DNA from: JAIROC01 sp031553535
GTDB taxonomy: Bacteria > Bacteroidota > Bacteroidia > Bacteroidales > WCHB1-69
Reading direction: 5' to 3'
Length of the DNA stretch: 64,000 nt
NCBI GenBank assembly: GCA_031553535.1
Contig: JAVBLM010000035.1
Location: 15,342 to 79,341, forward strand
A model generated the notes under the pieces. That model made no database searches. It was not told where the DNA came from and saw only the letters and a program-made list of their open reading frames with translations. Of the stretch, positions 52,721-62,313 are shown piece after piece. A program made the position numbers and the translations under genes. How positions within the stretch are numbered: position 1 is the stretch's first letter; each line of letters begins with the position of its first letter.

Positions 52721-53776
52721 TTAATTAACTACGATTACCTTTGCTCCGTCCATTAAGTTGATTTGACCGCTGGTTACAATTTTGTCTCCTTCATCTAGCC
52801 CTGAAGTTACTTCCAGATGAGAGTCATAACTTTTCCCGGTGGTGATTTTAACCAATGATGCGATACCATCTTCGATACGGTATACCGTAGGATCTTTTAC
52901 ACTGCTTAAGATTGCTTCGCGAGGGATACACAATGCGGGTTTGGACTCACCCATATCAATTGAAACGTCCACATAGGTACCGGCCTTAAGCGGATATTGC
53001 TTACTGTTAGCCAAAGAAATTTCAATCGGGTAGGAGTGAGAGTTATCTCCCTTGGCGCTGATGTGTACTATTTTTCCCGGAAATGAAACGCCTGAGTAAA
53101 CCGGAGTGTTTACAGATACTGTTTGCCCTTTCTGTAGATTATAAATATTAGATTCCGATACGGAAACCATTACTTTCAATTCGGAAATATCTGCGATTTC
53201 AGCAATGGGAGTTGCTACATTGACAAATTTACCCAAATCCACATCTTTGGAAGTAATATATCCACTGAAGGGAGCCCTGATGTATGTGTCTTCCTGTTGT
53301 CTTTGGGCTTGCTCCAGTTGAATCCTCGCATTTTCAAAAGCGATTTTCATATCCCGTAGTTGCGTTTCGGTGACAGCATCGCCTTCCCGTAATGTTTGAT
53401 AGCGCTGTGCATCTTCCTTATATTTATTGTAATTGATTTTTGCATTGTCCAATGCCAGTTTGGTATAGGTATCGTCCACACGGGCAAGAACAGTTCCTTT
53501 GGAAACATAATCACCCAGTTTGAAATTGATTTGCACAATTTCTCCCGTTGTTTTTGATGCCACCTTTACCACTTGATTGGCTTCGGTTGCTCCTGTAAGA
53601 TTGATGTTTCCTTCCATTGAAGTTTTCCCCACCTCTGCTACAGTAACTGCAATGCTTGCATCATTTACTTTTACTTCTTTTTTACTGTCGATTTCTTGTT
53701 TGTTGGCGAATAATTGCCAGGTCATCAGGCCGCCAATAAGAATAATTACTGCTGTTGCTATGATTCCTTTTTTCAT
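52721..53776 (-). CDS. RND efflux membrane-fusion (periplasmic adaptor) protein
   Basis: 351 residues. N-terminal signal anchor (IIATAVIILIGGLMTWQLF), a barrel-sandwich hybrid lipoyl-like domain split by a coiled hairpin, then the beta-barrel (KVMVSVSESNIYNLQKGQTV) and membrane-proximal domain (CIPREAILSSVKDPTVYRI... DEGDKIVTSG). It links the permease and TolC. The final Asn codon and stop lie in the right end of the cassette described above, so insertion occurred at the very end of this gene. An element of 234 bases separates it from TolC upstream. Confidence 0.93.
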   Translation of the reverse strand: MKKGIIATAVIILIGGLMTWQLFANKQEIDSKKEVKVNDASIAVTVAEVGKTSMEGNINLTGATEANQVVKVASKTTGEIVQINFKLGDYVSKGTVLARVDDTYTKLALDNAKINYNKYKEDAQRYQTLREGDAVTETQLRDMKIAFENARIQLEQAQRQQEDTYIRAPFSGYITSKDVDLGKFVNVATPIAEIADISELKVMVSVSESNIYNLQKGQTVSVNTPVYSGVSFPGKIVHISAKGDNSHSYPIEISLANSKQYPLKAGTYVDVSIDMGESKPALCIPREAILSSVKDPTVYRIEDGIASLVKITTGKSYDSHLEVTSGLDEGDKIVTSGQINLMDGAKVIVVN

Positions 53777-54010
53777 AAACTTGATTTTTGAATGTTACTT
53801 TTATTTATTTGTTTCTATTTTACTTTACTTTTGTTTCCGAATCCCCTGATGGGGGCTTTCGCACTTTCGTTTCCTAAGAGCGCCATTGCGAGGAACGGAG
53901 CAATCCAGTTCTCCTTAATTATTCATTTTTCAATTGTCCCTCTTTTTTCTGGACTGCTTCGTCGTTCCCCTTCGCAGTGACGGAAGTGCATCATTGTTAA
54001 TTACTCCTTA
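53777..54010. repeat. Dispersed-repeat material splitting tolC from the fusion gene
   Basis: Contains CGCCATTGCGAGGAACGGAG and CGCAGTGACGGAAGTGCATC blocks related to family A; no gene. Because the efflux genes are normally a few bases apart, this looks like a later insertion within the operon. Confidence 0.65.
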
Positions 54011-55366
54011 TTAATTGTTAATTAATTTCTTTATTTCTCCGTCCAGAGACATGATTTTCAGTTCAGCCTCCTTTAAATTGTACAATGCATTCAAGTATGC
54101 CGATTGAGCGCTCGATAAACTCATTTCATCCTGCAATAAATCACTCATGGACGACATGCCTTCTTTGTATTTAAGCGATGTCTCGGCGTATACTTTCTCT
54201 GCCAGACTGATATTCGCTTTTTGACGCGTTACGTTATTTCTGTTGTTATGGTAGTTGTTCAATGCATTTATGTGTTCGGCATTAAGCTGCTCTCTTTTAT
54301 CATTGAGATTCATATTTACTTTCTGGTAATCGAGCTTTGCCTGTTGGGATCTTGAGTGTTTGTCCAATCCGTCGAAAACAGGAATGGATAAGGACAATCC
54401 TATGTATGAAGAACCATACCATTTGTTTTCAGCGTTGTCATTGAAATAATTCTTAAACTCTTTCCTCAACCCCTGAACAGCATATTGCCCGGAAAAATGC
54501 ACAGAAGGAATATAACCATGGTTGATCATCTTGCAGTTCATTTGGGATATTTCCATTTGAGACTTCAAGAGCATGATATCTATATGGTTGGAAAAGTCCA
54601 GGTTTGCCTGTGGCTCTTCTTTTAATAAAGACATTTCCGGCGCTTCCGTTAATGTAATATTTTGATAAAGGGGAATCCCTAGCATATATTTTATCATATT
54701 CAGTTGTTGTTCTATGCTAGCTTCCGTATTATTCAATTGTGTATAAAGATTTTCTAGGTTTACATGGATCCTGTCGTAATCAACTTGCTTTCCTATATTG
54801 TTTTCTACAAAAAGCCGGGTAATATTTTCCATTTGTTTGGTTCTGGTGATATTATCTTCGATCAGCTTTTTTTGTTCAATGGTCGTAACCGTTAAGAAAT
54901 ACAGCTTGGTTATCTCGGTTGCAATTTCTTCATTGACTTTTTCGACACTGAGGTTGTTGAGTTGGTATGACATCTTCGATAATTTCAAAGCCGATAATGC
55001 GGTTTGATTATATATTACTTGATTAAGGGTAGCAGAGGCACTTGTCACGAAATTGGATCCCATCTGAACAGGGATGCTTGTACCGGGTTGTCCCATTAAT
55101 TCTCCGGGAAGCATGGTTGTTTGTAGTTTAAGGTGATCCTGGAATGCCCCGCTAATACTAACTTGTGGTAATAAGGAAGAACGTGTTTCATTTACCTTAT
55201 ACTTGGCCTTTTGAGCGTCGATATTGACTGATTGAATATTTATGTTATTCTCTATCGCCATCTTAATACAGCTTTCAAGCGATAATTCCATTACATCTTT
55301 TCCTTGCCCATACATATAGGTATTCATTGCGAGAAGCGATACGATAGTTAAAATAAGTTTCTTCAT
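54011..55366 (-). CDS. TolC-family outer-membrane efflux protein
   Basis: 451 residues with a signal peptide (cleavage near YMYGQ). Two tandem outer-membrane-efflux repeats, with the first (CIKMAIENNINIQSVNIDAQKAKYKVNETRSSLLPQVSISG) and the second (IGLSLSIPVFDGLDKHSRSQQAKLDYQ) both bearing the typical P-hi-SGxF / IPxFDGG strand ends. It forms the trimeric exit duct. First gene of the efflux operon; the promoter lies about 55 bases upstream. Confidence 0.94.
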   Translation of the reverse strand: MKKLILTIVSLLAMNTYMYGQGKDVMELSLESCIKMAIENNINIQSVNIDAQKAKYKVNETRSSLLPQVSISGAFQDHLKLQTTMLPGELMGQPGTSIPVQMGSNFVTSASATLNQVIYNQTALSALKLSKMSYQLNNLSVEKVNEEIATEITKLYFLTVTTIEQKKLIEDNITRTKQMENITRLFVENNIGKQVDYDRIHVNLENLYTQLNNTEASIEQQLNMIKYMLGIPLYQNITLTEAPEMSLLKEEPQANLDFSNHIDIMLLKSQMEISQMNCKMINHGYIPSVHFSGQYAVQGLRKEFKNYFNDNAENKWYGSSYIGLSLSIPVFDGLDKHSRSQQAKLDYQKVNMNLNDKREQLNAEHINALNNYHNNRNNVTRQKANISLAEKVYAETSLKYKEGMSSMSDLLQDEMSLSSAQSAYLNALYNLKEAELKIMSLDGEIKKLINN

Positions 55367-55419
55367 TTCTTTGGTTCTATTTATTTATGTTTTTTGTTTC
55401 TGTTCCTGAATTGACAATG

Positions 55420-55427
55420 CAAAAGTA
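55420..55427 (-). promoter_or_regulatory. -7 promoter element of the efflux operon
   Basis: Minus strand TACTTTTG; leader about 50 bases to the TolC ATG. Confidence 0.55.
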
Positions 55428-55850
55428 ATACCACGCTGATAGTGAAAAGGTTGCAAAAGCACCGAAGTAGCTCTTTTGGCTACCGAATGGAAACATGGAA
55501 TTACCGAATGGACAAAAAACGGAATGAATGAAAATGCAAAACAGGCAGCAATCCTTCCGTAGTGTAATGACGCAACAAAGAACTGTGTCATTTTGACCGG
55601 AACATTTAATTACGAACGGCGAAGTCCTCAACGGAGTTAATTACGGATTGCGAAAATGAAGAGTGTCATTGACGGTTATTCCTTTGTTATGTATTATTAA
55701 TCATTTACCACTGACCATTGATTATTATTTTCCTCTAACTTCATTTAACCTGCCTAACTTCCGTTAATTATTGAAAATGTTTATTTAGGATTGGATAAAC
55801 TATTATTTCGGCATAGAATTTGAAGGATCAAACAATAAAAAAATATAGAA
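55428..55850. other. Divergent intergenic region with repeat remnants
   Basis: No gene. Has direct copies of TACCGAATGGA near 55480-55510, an AACGGAGTTAATTAC block near 55631, and a family-B-like end (ACTTCATTTAACCTGCCTAACTTCCG at about 55738-55763, here decayed). No clear promoter for the threonine ammonia-lyase gene was found. Confidence 0.5.
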
Positions 55851-57056
55851 ATGAAATACTATGATATTATAGCAGCCCAAAAGACCTTGGAAGATGTGGT
55901 AAAGAAAACAACCTTATTACCAAGTAAATCATTTTCGGGGATGTCCGGGGCGAATGTCTTTTTTAAATTGGAGAATTTACAGTCAACAGGATCTTTTAAA
56001 GTAAGGGGAGCCTATAATAAGATTGTAAACTTGCCAAAGGAAGAGACAGCAAGGGGAGTAGTTGCTGCATCCGCAGGAAATCATGCACAGGGTGTTGCCT
56101 TTTCCGCTTCAAAATTAGGAATTAAGAGTACGATATTTATGCCTGTTTTTACGCCGCCGCTTAAGGTTATTGCCACAAAAGCCTATGGTGCGGAGGTTAT
56201 TATTGAAGGAGAAACATTTGATGATGCATTTGCTTTATCACAGGAATATGTACGTAAACATAATGCGACATATATCCACCCCTTTGACGATCCGATGATA
56301 ATAGCCGGACAGGGGACTGTAGGCTTGGAAATATATGAGCAATTATCCGATGTTGATATCGTGGTTGTTCCCATTGGTGGCGGAGGATTGATTGCAGGCG
56401 TTGCCGTTGCATTGAAAAATATGAATCCGAATATACAGGTTATAGGAGTGCAAGCTGAAGGGGCTCCGTCTATGGTTTTATCACAGAAGGAACATCAGAT
56501 AATTTCTCTTCCTACCGTATCTACCATTGCAGATGGTATTGCGGTAAAGAAGCCGGGAGTCTTAACATACGAATTGGTAGAAGAATATGTAGACGAACTG
56601 GTTACTGTTTCTGACAATGAGATTGCTCATGCGGCTTATTTATTATTGCAACGGGCAAAAATATTGGCAGAACCGGCAGGTGTTACATCCGTTGCTGCTA
56701 TATTGAATAAAAAGGTCAATGCAAAAGGTAAAAACGTAGTTCCTATTGTTAGCGGAGGAAATATCAATATGCGTTTATTGGAACAGATAGTCGAGCAGGG
56801 CATGATGGAAGAAGGACTCCGTGCATGTGTCCAGATTATATTGCCGGATCAGGCGGGGGAACTACGTAAACTGATTGCCATATTGGAAAAACAAAAAGCC
56901 AATATACAAAATATTCACCATGACAGATCGACCATATCCGTACCCATTGGGCATGTTTTAGTGACGATTACATTTAGCTTGCAGGATCGATCCCAGCTTA
57001 AAACAATAACGGATGAAATAGGGGCAAGAGGATTACAATATAAAATATTAAGGTAA
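55851..57056 (+). CDS. ilvA: Threonine ammonia-lyase
   Basis: 401 residues. Fold-type II PLP enzyme that deaminates threonine to 2-oxobutyrate, the first committed step to isoleucine. The Schiff-base Lys50 sits in STGSFKVRGAYNK; the phosphate-binding Gly loop is VVPIGGGGLIAG. A single C-terminal ACT-type domain (VQIILPDQAGELRKLIAILEK, about 320-401) gives the 400-residue form. Both catabolic and biosynthetic enzymes of this length exist. The neighbours do not include other branched-chain genes. Cytosolic and monocistronic. Confidence 0.9.
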   Translation: MKYYDIIAAQKTLEDVVKKTTLLPSKSFSGMSGANVFFKLENLQSTGSFKVRGAYNKIVNLPKEETARGVVAASAGNHAQGVAFSASKLGIKSTIFMPVFTPPLKVIATKAYGAEVIIEGETFDDAFALSQEYVRKHNATYIHPFDDPMIIAGQGTVGLEIYEQLSDVDIVVVPIGGGGLIAGVAVALKNMNPNIQVIGVQAEGAPSMVLSQKEHQIISLPTVSTIADGIAVKKPGVLTYELVEEYVDELVTVSDNEIAHAAYLLLQRAKILAEPAGVTSVAAILNKKVNAKGKNVVPIVSGGNINMRLLEQIVEQGMMEEGLRACVQIILPDQAGELRKLIAILEKQKANIQNIHHDRSTISVPIGHVLVTITFSLQDRSQLKTITDEIGARGLQYKILR

Positions 57057-57224
57057 AAGGTTTGGGGTGCGAGGTGCGAGGTGCGAGAGGCAATGAAAAA
57101 GCACTTCAGAATAAAAGAGAAAACCCTGGTTCGGTCGAGACCCGAAGCCTCGACCGTCATACCTTGACAAGCATAGCCTGCTAAATGTTTTTCTAATGAA
57201 ACATATGTCGGCTAAGGAACCCTT
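57057..57224. other. Convergent gap with a hairpin
   Basis: Contains three tandem GGTGCGA heptamers near 57063-57086 and, at 57132-57156, an 8-bp perfect stem CGGTCGAG / CTCGACCG. These lie between the ends of convergent ilvA and riboflavin synthase genes and could act as a two-way terminator, although no long T-run is present. Confidence 0.55.
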
Positions 57225-57833
57225 TTATTTTTGATTTTCGAAGTATTGTTCCAATAACCGGGCAACATATTTTCCGAAAACATCGAATTCTATATTGACT
57301 ACAGTTCCTTCTTTGAAGTTGTGGAAGTTTGTAACGTCATATGTATACGGAATAATGGCAACAGAGAAAACCCCTTCATCCGAATCCACAACAGTAAGGC
57401 TTACTCCATTAATGGAAATAGAGCCTTTGGGTACGGTGATGTTATTTTTTTGCGGTTCGTATTTAAAATAATATCTCCAGCTTCCGTCTTCGTCTATGAC
57501 TTTTGTGCAGGTTGCAGTTTGATCTACATGTCCCTGTACAATATGTCCGTCGAATCTTCCGTCCATTTTCATACTGCGTTCCAGATTGACTTCGTAGCCA
57601 ATATGCCAACTTCCCAGATTTGTTTTTTGTAGCGTCTCCAACATGGCGGTGACTACATATTGTTTAGCCTGTTTATTTACTTTTACAATCGTCAGGCAAC
57701 ACCCGTCGTGACTCATGCTTTGGTCGACTTTTAATTCGTCTACAAAATCTACTTCTATCACAAAATGAACATTTGTTTTTTCGTTGATGATATCAACTAC
57801 TTTTCCTGTTTTTTCTACTATTCCTGTAAACAT
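57225..57833 (-). CDS. ribE: Riboflavin synthase alpha chain
   Basis: 202 residues. Two lumazine-binding barrels, each with the family start: MFTGIVEKTGKVVDI and, after about 100 residues, DGRFDGHIVQGHVD. Other motifs are DGCCLTIVKV, LGSWHIGYEVNLERS and INGVSLTVVDSD. Joins two molecules of 6,7-dimethyl-8-ribityllumazine into riboflavin. It begins two bases after the stop of the type-B T9SS protein gene, so the two are probably cotranscribed, an uncommon partnership. No FMN riboswitch is seen ahead of it. Confidence 0.96.
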   Translation of the reverse strand: MFTGIVEKTGKVVDIINEKTNVHFVIEVDFVDELKVDQSMSHDGCCLTIVKVNKQAKQYVVTAMLETLQKTNLGSWHIGYEVNLERSMKMDGRFDGHIVQGHVDQTATCTKVIDEDGSWRYYFKYEPQKNNITVPKGSISINGVSLTVVDSDEGVFSVAIIPYTYDVTNFHNFKEGTVVNIEFDVFGKYVARLLEQYFENQK

Positions 57834-57835
57834 AA

Positions 57836-60385
57836 TTATCTTAATATAGTTACTGATCCATTTAAATGTCTTGTCCGTATCCCATTGAGGGTATATTCTT
57901 TTACATCACACACATAATAATAAACTCCGTCTACACATGGGCGTTTTGTATATTGATTTGTTCCGTCCCATAGAACATCCGGATTTTTTGTCTTGAATAC
58001 CAATGCTCCCCATCGATCGTAAATATACATATCTATGCTTTCAACATAATCGTAAGGATAAGGCATAAACAAATCATTCGTGCCATCCCCATTGGGAGTA
58101 AAAATATTCGGTAACTTATAGGAATCACAGATATCGATATCAAAACACAATTCGTTGCTGTAATTACTTTTGTTACCGACAGAGTCTTCGGCGACTAAAA
58201 AGAAACATCCTACAACCGAAGGTAAATTGGTTATTTCATACGTTAATGCGGGATAAGGAATGCTATCCAACAGTAAATAATCGGAAGACATATCATTTTT
58301 ATAATATAAATATGTCTTAAAGATATCAGACATATCGCAAGTATCTGAAAATGCCCATTGGATGTAAATGTTTTCACAGTCGGTAGTTCCTTGTAATATA
58401 GGAGCACAAGGGGGAATGTTATCAATCGGTTGAGCACATACTATTTGAGAGAGGTTAATCAAAGGATGGGGAAGAGTAGTGTCTAAGTAACTCCCTTGAG
58501 ATTCTATATAATAACAATATGTTTGATAGTTATTCAAGTTTGAGTCTATAAAAAAGTTAGAATTTGTTTGTCCTATGGAATCGAAATGATTATTATTTTC
58601 TCTATAGATAATATAATTGTAGTTCCCCCAAGGGACATGCTCTTTCCATGAAAGCCTTAATTTACGATCCGTACTGTCGATAGTAAGGAAGACAGAAGAT
58701 GCAATATCGGATGATCCTATCAAATAAGGGGAGACAGTGTTATTATAGAAATCAATACGATAAAAAAAGGTATTTCCTTGTGTGTTCTGGAGACTGTCCA
58801 GATAATACAAACTGTCGATAGAATGATAAGTTGCAATTGTTGTAAAGTTTGAAGAATTGTTAATACTTCTGTTGATTATATAATAATAAGGACCGGGATA
58901 TTGAATAGAATCGAATTCTGTTGGTTTCATCCACTTCACTTCAACTTTTCCGAGGGACGTACCGGTTTCCTGGACGCTGACATTGGTAATGATAGCAACA
59001 TCTTTTTTTAGAAAGGTACAGGCCTCATTGGACGCATAACTTTCTGCCATATCGGAAAAATAGGCAATTACCAGATAGCAATACATAGTTCCTCGTAACA
59101 GGCCGGAGCCATTATTGTTATCCAAAAAAGTAGTTGTATTAATATCTATGGTTCCGATTTGCCTATACCCGGTATAGGCAGGAACACCTGTTTCACAATG
59201 ATCGGGTATAAATCCCGGACTGTTTATCCTTCTGTATATTTTATATCCTAATGCATTGTTACAAGGCGTAGGATTCCAGGACAGGGAGATCGTATTTTCG
59301 AATGGGGTAGCTTGCAGGTTTTGTGGTGCCGGAGCTACAACCGTAATCCGAACTGTTTTTATGCTTGTTAAAGGAACACTGACGTTTTGATCCGTTGCCT
59401 TGAAAGTAACCTGATAGGGTTGTTTCCGAACATGGGAACAGTTGGTATTCCAGGAAAAGGTACCGGTAACGGTTCCGGAACCCGATACGTTTTGGAATAC
59501 GGCTGGGCTGCTCGGTGTTGCAAAGACATCCCCGTAAGCAGTCAATGTGAATAGATCATTGTCCTGGGCGCTTACCAGAAATGTTAAGTTATCTCCTGCA
59601 TCAACGCAAGTATCCGATATGGTTGTTATTACAGGGGGACGATTATTACAATCTCCTATGTTTATTTGCATATCCCTGACCACTTCACCCACTTTTACTC
59701 CCAAACGATACTCTTCTATAAGAATGGCAATATTATATTCTCCTTGACGAATAGGGCTGTCCCAATAAAAATCGCCGGTAGCCCGGTTGATAGAAATACT
59801 ATGAGATGCTATCGGGTATGAATATCCCGGAATCTTTTCTCCGTTAAGTCCCCGGCATTCAATAAGAGAATAGACAAGACTGTCCCCATCGGGGTCAACT
59901 GCACCCGGATTATGGTAAAAAGGAACATTAACACATCCCACATCAATAGGAGGATTGGTAAGTTGAGGAGAATTGTTATATTGCAGGAACGGATTGATAA
60001 TAAGTGTTGACTGTATATAAAAAGGGACGCTTACCGAATTAGGAATATTAATAATTCCCTGGTTTCGATTAGGGTCTTCCATGGAAATAGTGTAAGTCCC
60101 TGTGGATGGGAATGTATGTACCGCTACATACGTGTTTTTCCGTATATCGTTATTTAAGTCTAGTTTTTGATCTCTGGGGACAATTTCATAATTTCCATCT
60201 CCCCACACAATGGTTAGCTCGTCTCTATCTGCAAGACTGGGACTGTATGTATAGGTGGTAATCGTAAATTCATAGGTGAACCCTGTAAGATGACGATATG
60301 TTATCTCTCCAGCTCTTTCATGTGTTGCATATACAGAAAAGAATAAGAAATATACAAAAACACCTGTTAAGAACCGTTTCGCCAT
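57836..60385 (-). CDS. T9SS type-B sorted surface protein (CHU_C)
   Basis: 849 residues. Signal peptide (cleavage near SVYAT). N-terminal beta domain of a gliding/adhesin type (HERAGEITYRHLTGFTYEFTITTYTY). Several fibronectin-III-like or Ig-like domains follow (VAPAPQNLQATPFENTISLSWNPTPCNNALGYKIYRR, IDSTDRKLRLSWKEHVPWGNYNYIIYR). The C-terminal CHU_C sorting domain is typical: LPNIFTPNGDGTNDLFMPY, IYDRWGALVFKT, WDGT, GVYYYVCDVKEYTLNG. Exported by T9SS and probably a surface filament, adhesin or enzyme carrier. It leads the transcript that runs into riboflavin synthase. Confidence 0.9.
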   Translation of the reverse strand: MAKRFLTGVFVYFLFFSVYATHERAGEITYRHLTGFTYEFTITTYTYSPSLADRDELTIVWGDGNYEIVPRDQKLDLNNDIRKNTYVAVHTFPSTGTYTISMEDPNRNQGIINIPNSVSVPFYIQSTLIINPFLQYNNSPQLTNPPIDVGCVNVPFYHNPGAVDPDGDSLVYSLIECRGLNGEKIPGYSYPIASHSISINRATGDFYWDSPIRQGEYNIAILIEEYRLGVKVGEVVRDMQINIGDCNNRPPVITTISDTCVDAGDNLTFLVSAQDNDLFTLTAYGDVFATPSSPAVFQNVSGSGTVTGTFSWNTNCSHVRKQPYQVTFKATDQNVSVPLTSIKTVRITVVAPAPQNLQATPFENTISLSWNPTPCNNALGYKIYRRINSPGFIPDHCETGVPAYTGYRQIGTIDINTTTFLDNNNGSGLLRGTMYCYLVIAYFSDMAESYASNEACTFLKKDVAIITNVSVQETGTSLGKVEVKWMKPTEFDSIQYPGPYYYIINRSINNSSNFTTIATYHSIDSLYYLDSLQNTQGNTFFYRIDFYNNTVSPYLIGSSDIASSVFLTIDSTDRKLRLSWKEHVPWGNYNYIIYRENNNHFDSIGQTNSNFFIDSNLNNYQTYCYYIESQGSYLDTTLPHPLINLSQIVCAQPIDNIPPCAPILQGTTDCENIYIQWAFSDTCDMSDIFKTYLYYKNDMSSDYLLLDSIPYPALTYEITNLPSVVGCFFLVAEDSVGNKSNYSNELCFDIDICDSYKLPNIFTPNGDGTNDLFMPYPYDYVESIDMYIYDRWGALVFKTKNPDVLWDGTNQYTKRPCVDGVYYYVCDVKEYTLNGIRTRHLNGSVTILR

Positions 60386-60415
60386 TATTATATCGTAAGC
60401 TATCTAAAATAAACG

Positions 60416-60423
60416 CAAAGTTA
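60416..60423 (-). promoter_or_regulatory. -7 promoter element of the type-B T9SS / ribE unit
   Basis: Minus strand TAACTTTG; leader about 26 bases. Confidence 0.5.
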
Positions 60424-60472
60424 TATAAATTATTTTTAAAGAGGAACTTATTCTCAATATCAAAAAATGGTA

Positions 60473-60480
60473 TATCTTTG
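60473..60480 (+). promoter_or_regulatory. -7 promoter element of the 60505 lipoprotein gene
   Basis: TATCTTTG; leader about 20 bases. Confidence 0.5.
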
Positions 60481-60504
60481 TATTGAATTTGATAAAAATC
60501 ATAT

Positions 60505-61407
60505 ATGAAAAAACATTTTTTTTACATTACAATAATTGTACCTGCTTTGCTCCTTTCCGCTTGTAATAAAAAAGAAATTTTCTCTCCAAGCAGGTATATT
60601 CAAACAGAAACTTTTCAAGAAGGTTCGAATGATTATGAAGCATCGATGCGTTTTACTTATTCTGAAAACAATCAGTTGGTTTCCGTTTGGCTGAAAGAGG
60701 GTAATGCCACTTTGACATTTGAAAGTAATAAGGATAAGACGATAAGCAAAATTATTTCATCGGAAAACAATGGGACTGATTACGCCCTTTTATCTTATGA
60801 GGATAAGCTTATAACACAGATCCAGTACTATGAGCATAATCAATTGGCTCGGGAAAGTATCTTTTTAAGAAAGGAAAAGAAAAATACGATCAATAAGATA
60901 GAAAACTATGCGTATGATGGATTTTCTTCTGAAGGTGTTTTGGCCGCAATGCTTTTTGCTGATGTGAAAACAATGCCGGAGTCTGTCCGGAAAATGCATA
61001 AATCGGGAGGAAAATCGTTATATTCCGTTCAGAATATATCCTACGAAAATGAGAATATCCATCGTGTTCGTTTATCGTATGTGGTCGACAATAAAGAGTC
61101 CTTGTACTCAACCACGACATACAATTATGATGATAAAAAAAATCCTTATTATGGATTGCCGTATGCTTTCCTGAAACTGACAGGATATAATAAAAATAAT
61201 GAAACGTATGCAAGAACATCTTTTGAAAATGACAAGTATAAAACAATGATTACAGTCGAAAGCAGTTATTCATACGAAAAAAAATATCCCATATACAGGT
61301 CTGTTATAGAAAGCGAAACATATATTATCGCCTTTGATTCAGTTGGAGGCCCCAAAGAATGGGCAACGGATACGGAATATAGTTCATATCAGTATACCTA
61401 TAAGTAA
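60505..61407 (+). CDS. Hypothetical lipoprotein
   Basis: 300 residues. Lipoprotein signal ends LLLSAC (Cys20). The mature part has an irregular beta-strand repeat of the form YSENNQLVSVW...FESNKDKTISKI...YEDKLITQIQYY, reminiscent of YD/RHS-like or DUF4595-type beta-sheet lipoproteins of Bacteroidota. No catalytic motif is seen. It is monocistronic between the divergent type-B protein and the convergent peptidase gene. Family and role are not assigned. Confidence 0.7.
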   Translation: MKKHFFYITIIVPALLLSACNKKEIFSPSRYIQTETFQEGSNDYEASMRFTYSENNQLVSVWLKEGNATLTFESNKDKTISKIISSENNGTDYALLSYEDKLITQIQYYEHNQLARESIFLRKEKKNTINKIENYAYDGFSSEGVLAAMLFADVKTMPESVRKMHKSGGKSLYSVQNISYENENIHRVRLSYVVDNKESLYSTTTYNYDDKKNPYYGLPYAFLKLTGYNKNNETYARTSFENDKYKTMITVESSYSYEKKYPIYRSVIESETYIIAFDSVGGPKEWATDTEYSSYQYTYK

Positions 61408-61451
61408 AACGGCAGGGAGGAAAATTCTTATCCCTTTACATATTGCCGGGT

Positions 61452-62252
61452 TTATTTTTCGTTTATTGTTTTTATCTGTTCTTGTAACTCACTCCATGTA
61501 GAATCAGAAAAGATAGGAATGTATTGTATATTCTTTTTCAGCGACAGGTTTAAAATTTCTTTTGCTCTTTTCTCTGTTTCCGGATGGGTGCTGATCAATA
61601 CAAGATTTTTTTGTATTGTACTTTCTTCTGTGGAGAGACGGTACATAAAATCGGCAAGGGAAGATGGGTTTATTTTACTGTTCTGTAAATACTCTACGGC
61701 TAGTTTATCCGCTTGCTTTTCCATTTTCCGGTCATAAGCAGTGGAACTTAATATCTTTAAACTTTCTGCTCCCCCCGAACCTGTTCCTATCATTGTGGAA
61801 ATTGCAGTGAAGCCGATTTCTTTACTTAACTTTTTCATAATATGGTCACTTTCCATATGAGCAATTTCATGTGCTATTATTCCTGCTAATTCTTCCGGGT
61901 TTTCACAAAACAAGATCAATTCCGTATTGATGAGCATATGGTAATCCGGCAATGCAAAGGCATTAACTTCATTACTTTTGATTATATGTAATTTTATATT
62001 TTCTGCGTCAATTCCATTATCGGAGCATATACGGTTTATTATCTCTTTAATTGGTAAGGTAACATCGTCATTTGCTATTTCATGTTCGTGTTGGGTTATG
62101 ATATTTATATAGAAATCGCCTAAAGATTTTTCTATTTTGGATGAATTTTCTTCGATCCCAAATAAATCAACTAAATTTAGCCGGCTAATCCCAAACCAAA
62201 TGCCTAAAAAAAGCAATATAAATGATATAAACTGAATAATTATTTTTGTCAT
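61452..62252 (-). CDS. M48-family zinc metallopeptidase
   Basis: 266 residues. One N-terminal TM anchor (about 4-22), then an M48 (Ste24/HtpX/BepA-like) catalytic domain. The zinc motif HEIAH is at His128-Glu129-His132 (AGIIAHEIAHMESDHI), preceded by NAFALPDYHMLINT; the third ligand Glu is in MEKQADKLAVEYL. The C-terminal part has STHPETEKRAKEI. Probably a periplasmic protease for envelope quality control. It is the last of a four-gene operon with small membrane proteins; a 61-base gap separates it from the third gene. Confidence 0.92.
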   Translation of the reverse strand: MTKIIIQFISFILLFLGIWFGISRLNLVDLFGIEENSSKIEKSLGDFYINIITQHEHEIANDDVTLPIKEIINRICSDNGIDAENIKLHIIKSNEVNAFALPDYHMLINTELILFCENPEELAGIIAHEIAHMESDHIMKKLSKEIGFTAISTMIGTGSGGAESLKILSSTAYDRKMEKQADKLAVEYLQNSKINPSSLADFMYRLSTEESTIQKNLVLISTHPETEKRAKEILNLSLKKNIQYIPIFSDSTWSELQEQIKTINEK

Positions 62253-62313
62253 GAAAATAAAACTATTTAAAGTTGGAAATGCAATGGATAATTAAAATAG
62301 TAGATTTGTTTTT

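Larger units (their letters stand above)
52245..52726. repeat. Inverted-repeat cassette carrying a four-helix-bundle gene
   Basis: 27-base ends AATTAAGAATTAAGAGTTAA... (52245-52271) and an inverted copy at 52700-52726 with only two mismatches. The single gene inside faces away from the efflux operon. The right end overlaps the last codons of the membrane-fusion gene. A similar lone end lies at about 49070-49090, after the permease gene. Confidence 0.75.

Noticed and set aside
57057..57224. FMN riboswitch ahead of riboflavin synthase
   Set aside because: This region is at the 3' end of ribE, and the region ahead of ribE is coding sequence of the upstream gene; no RFN-type conserved blocks were seen.
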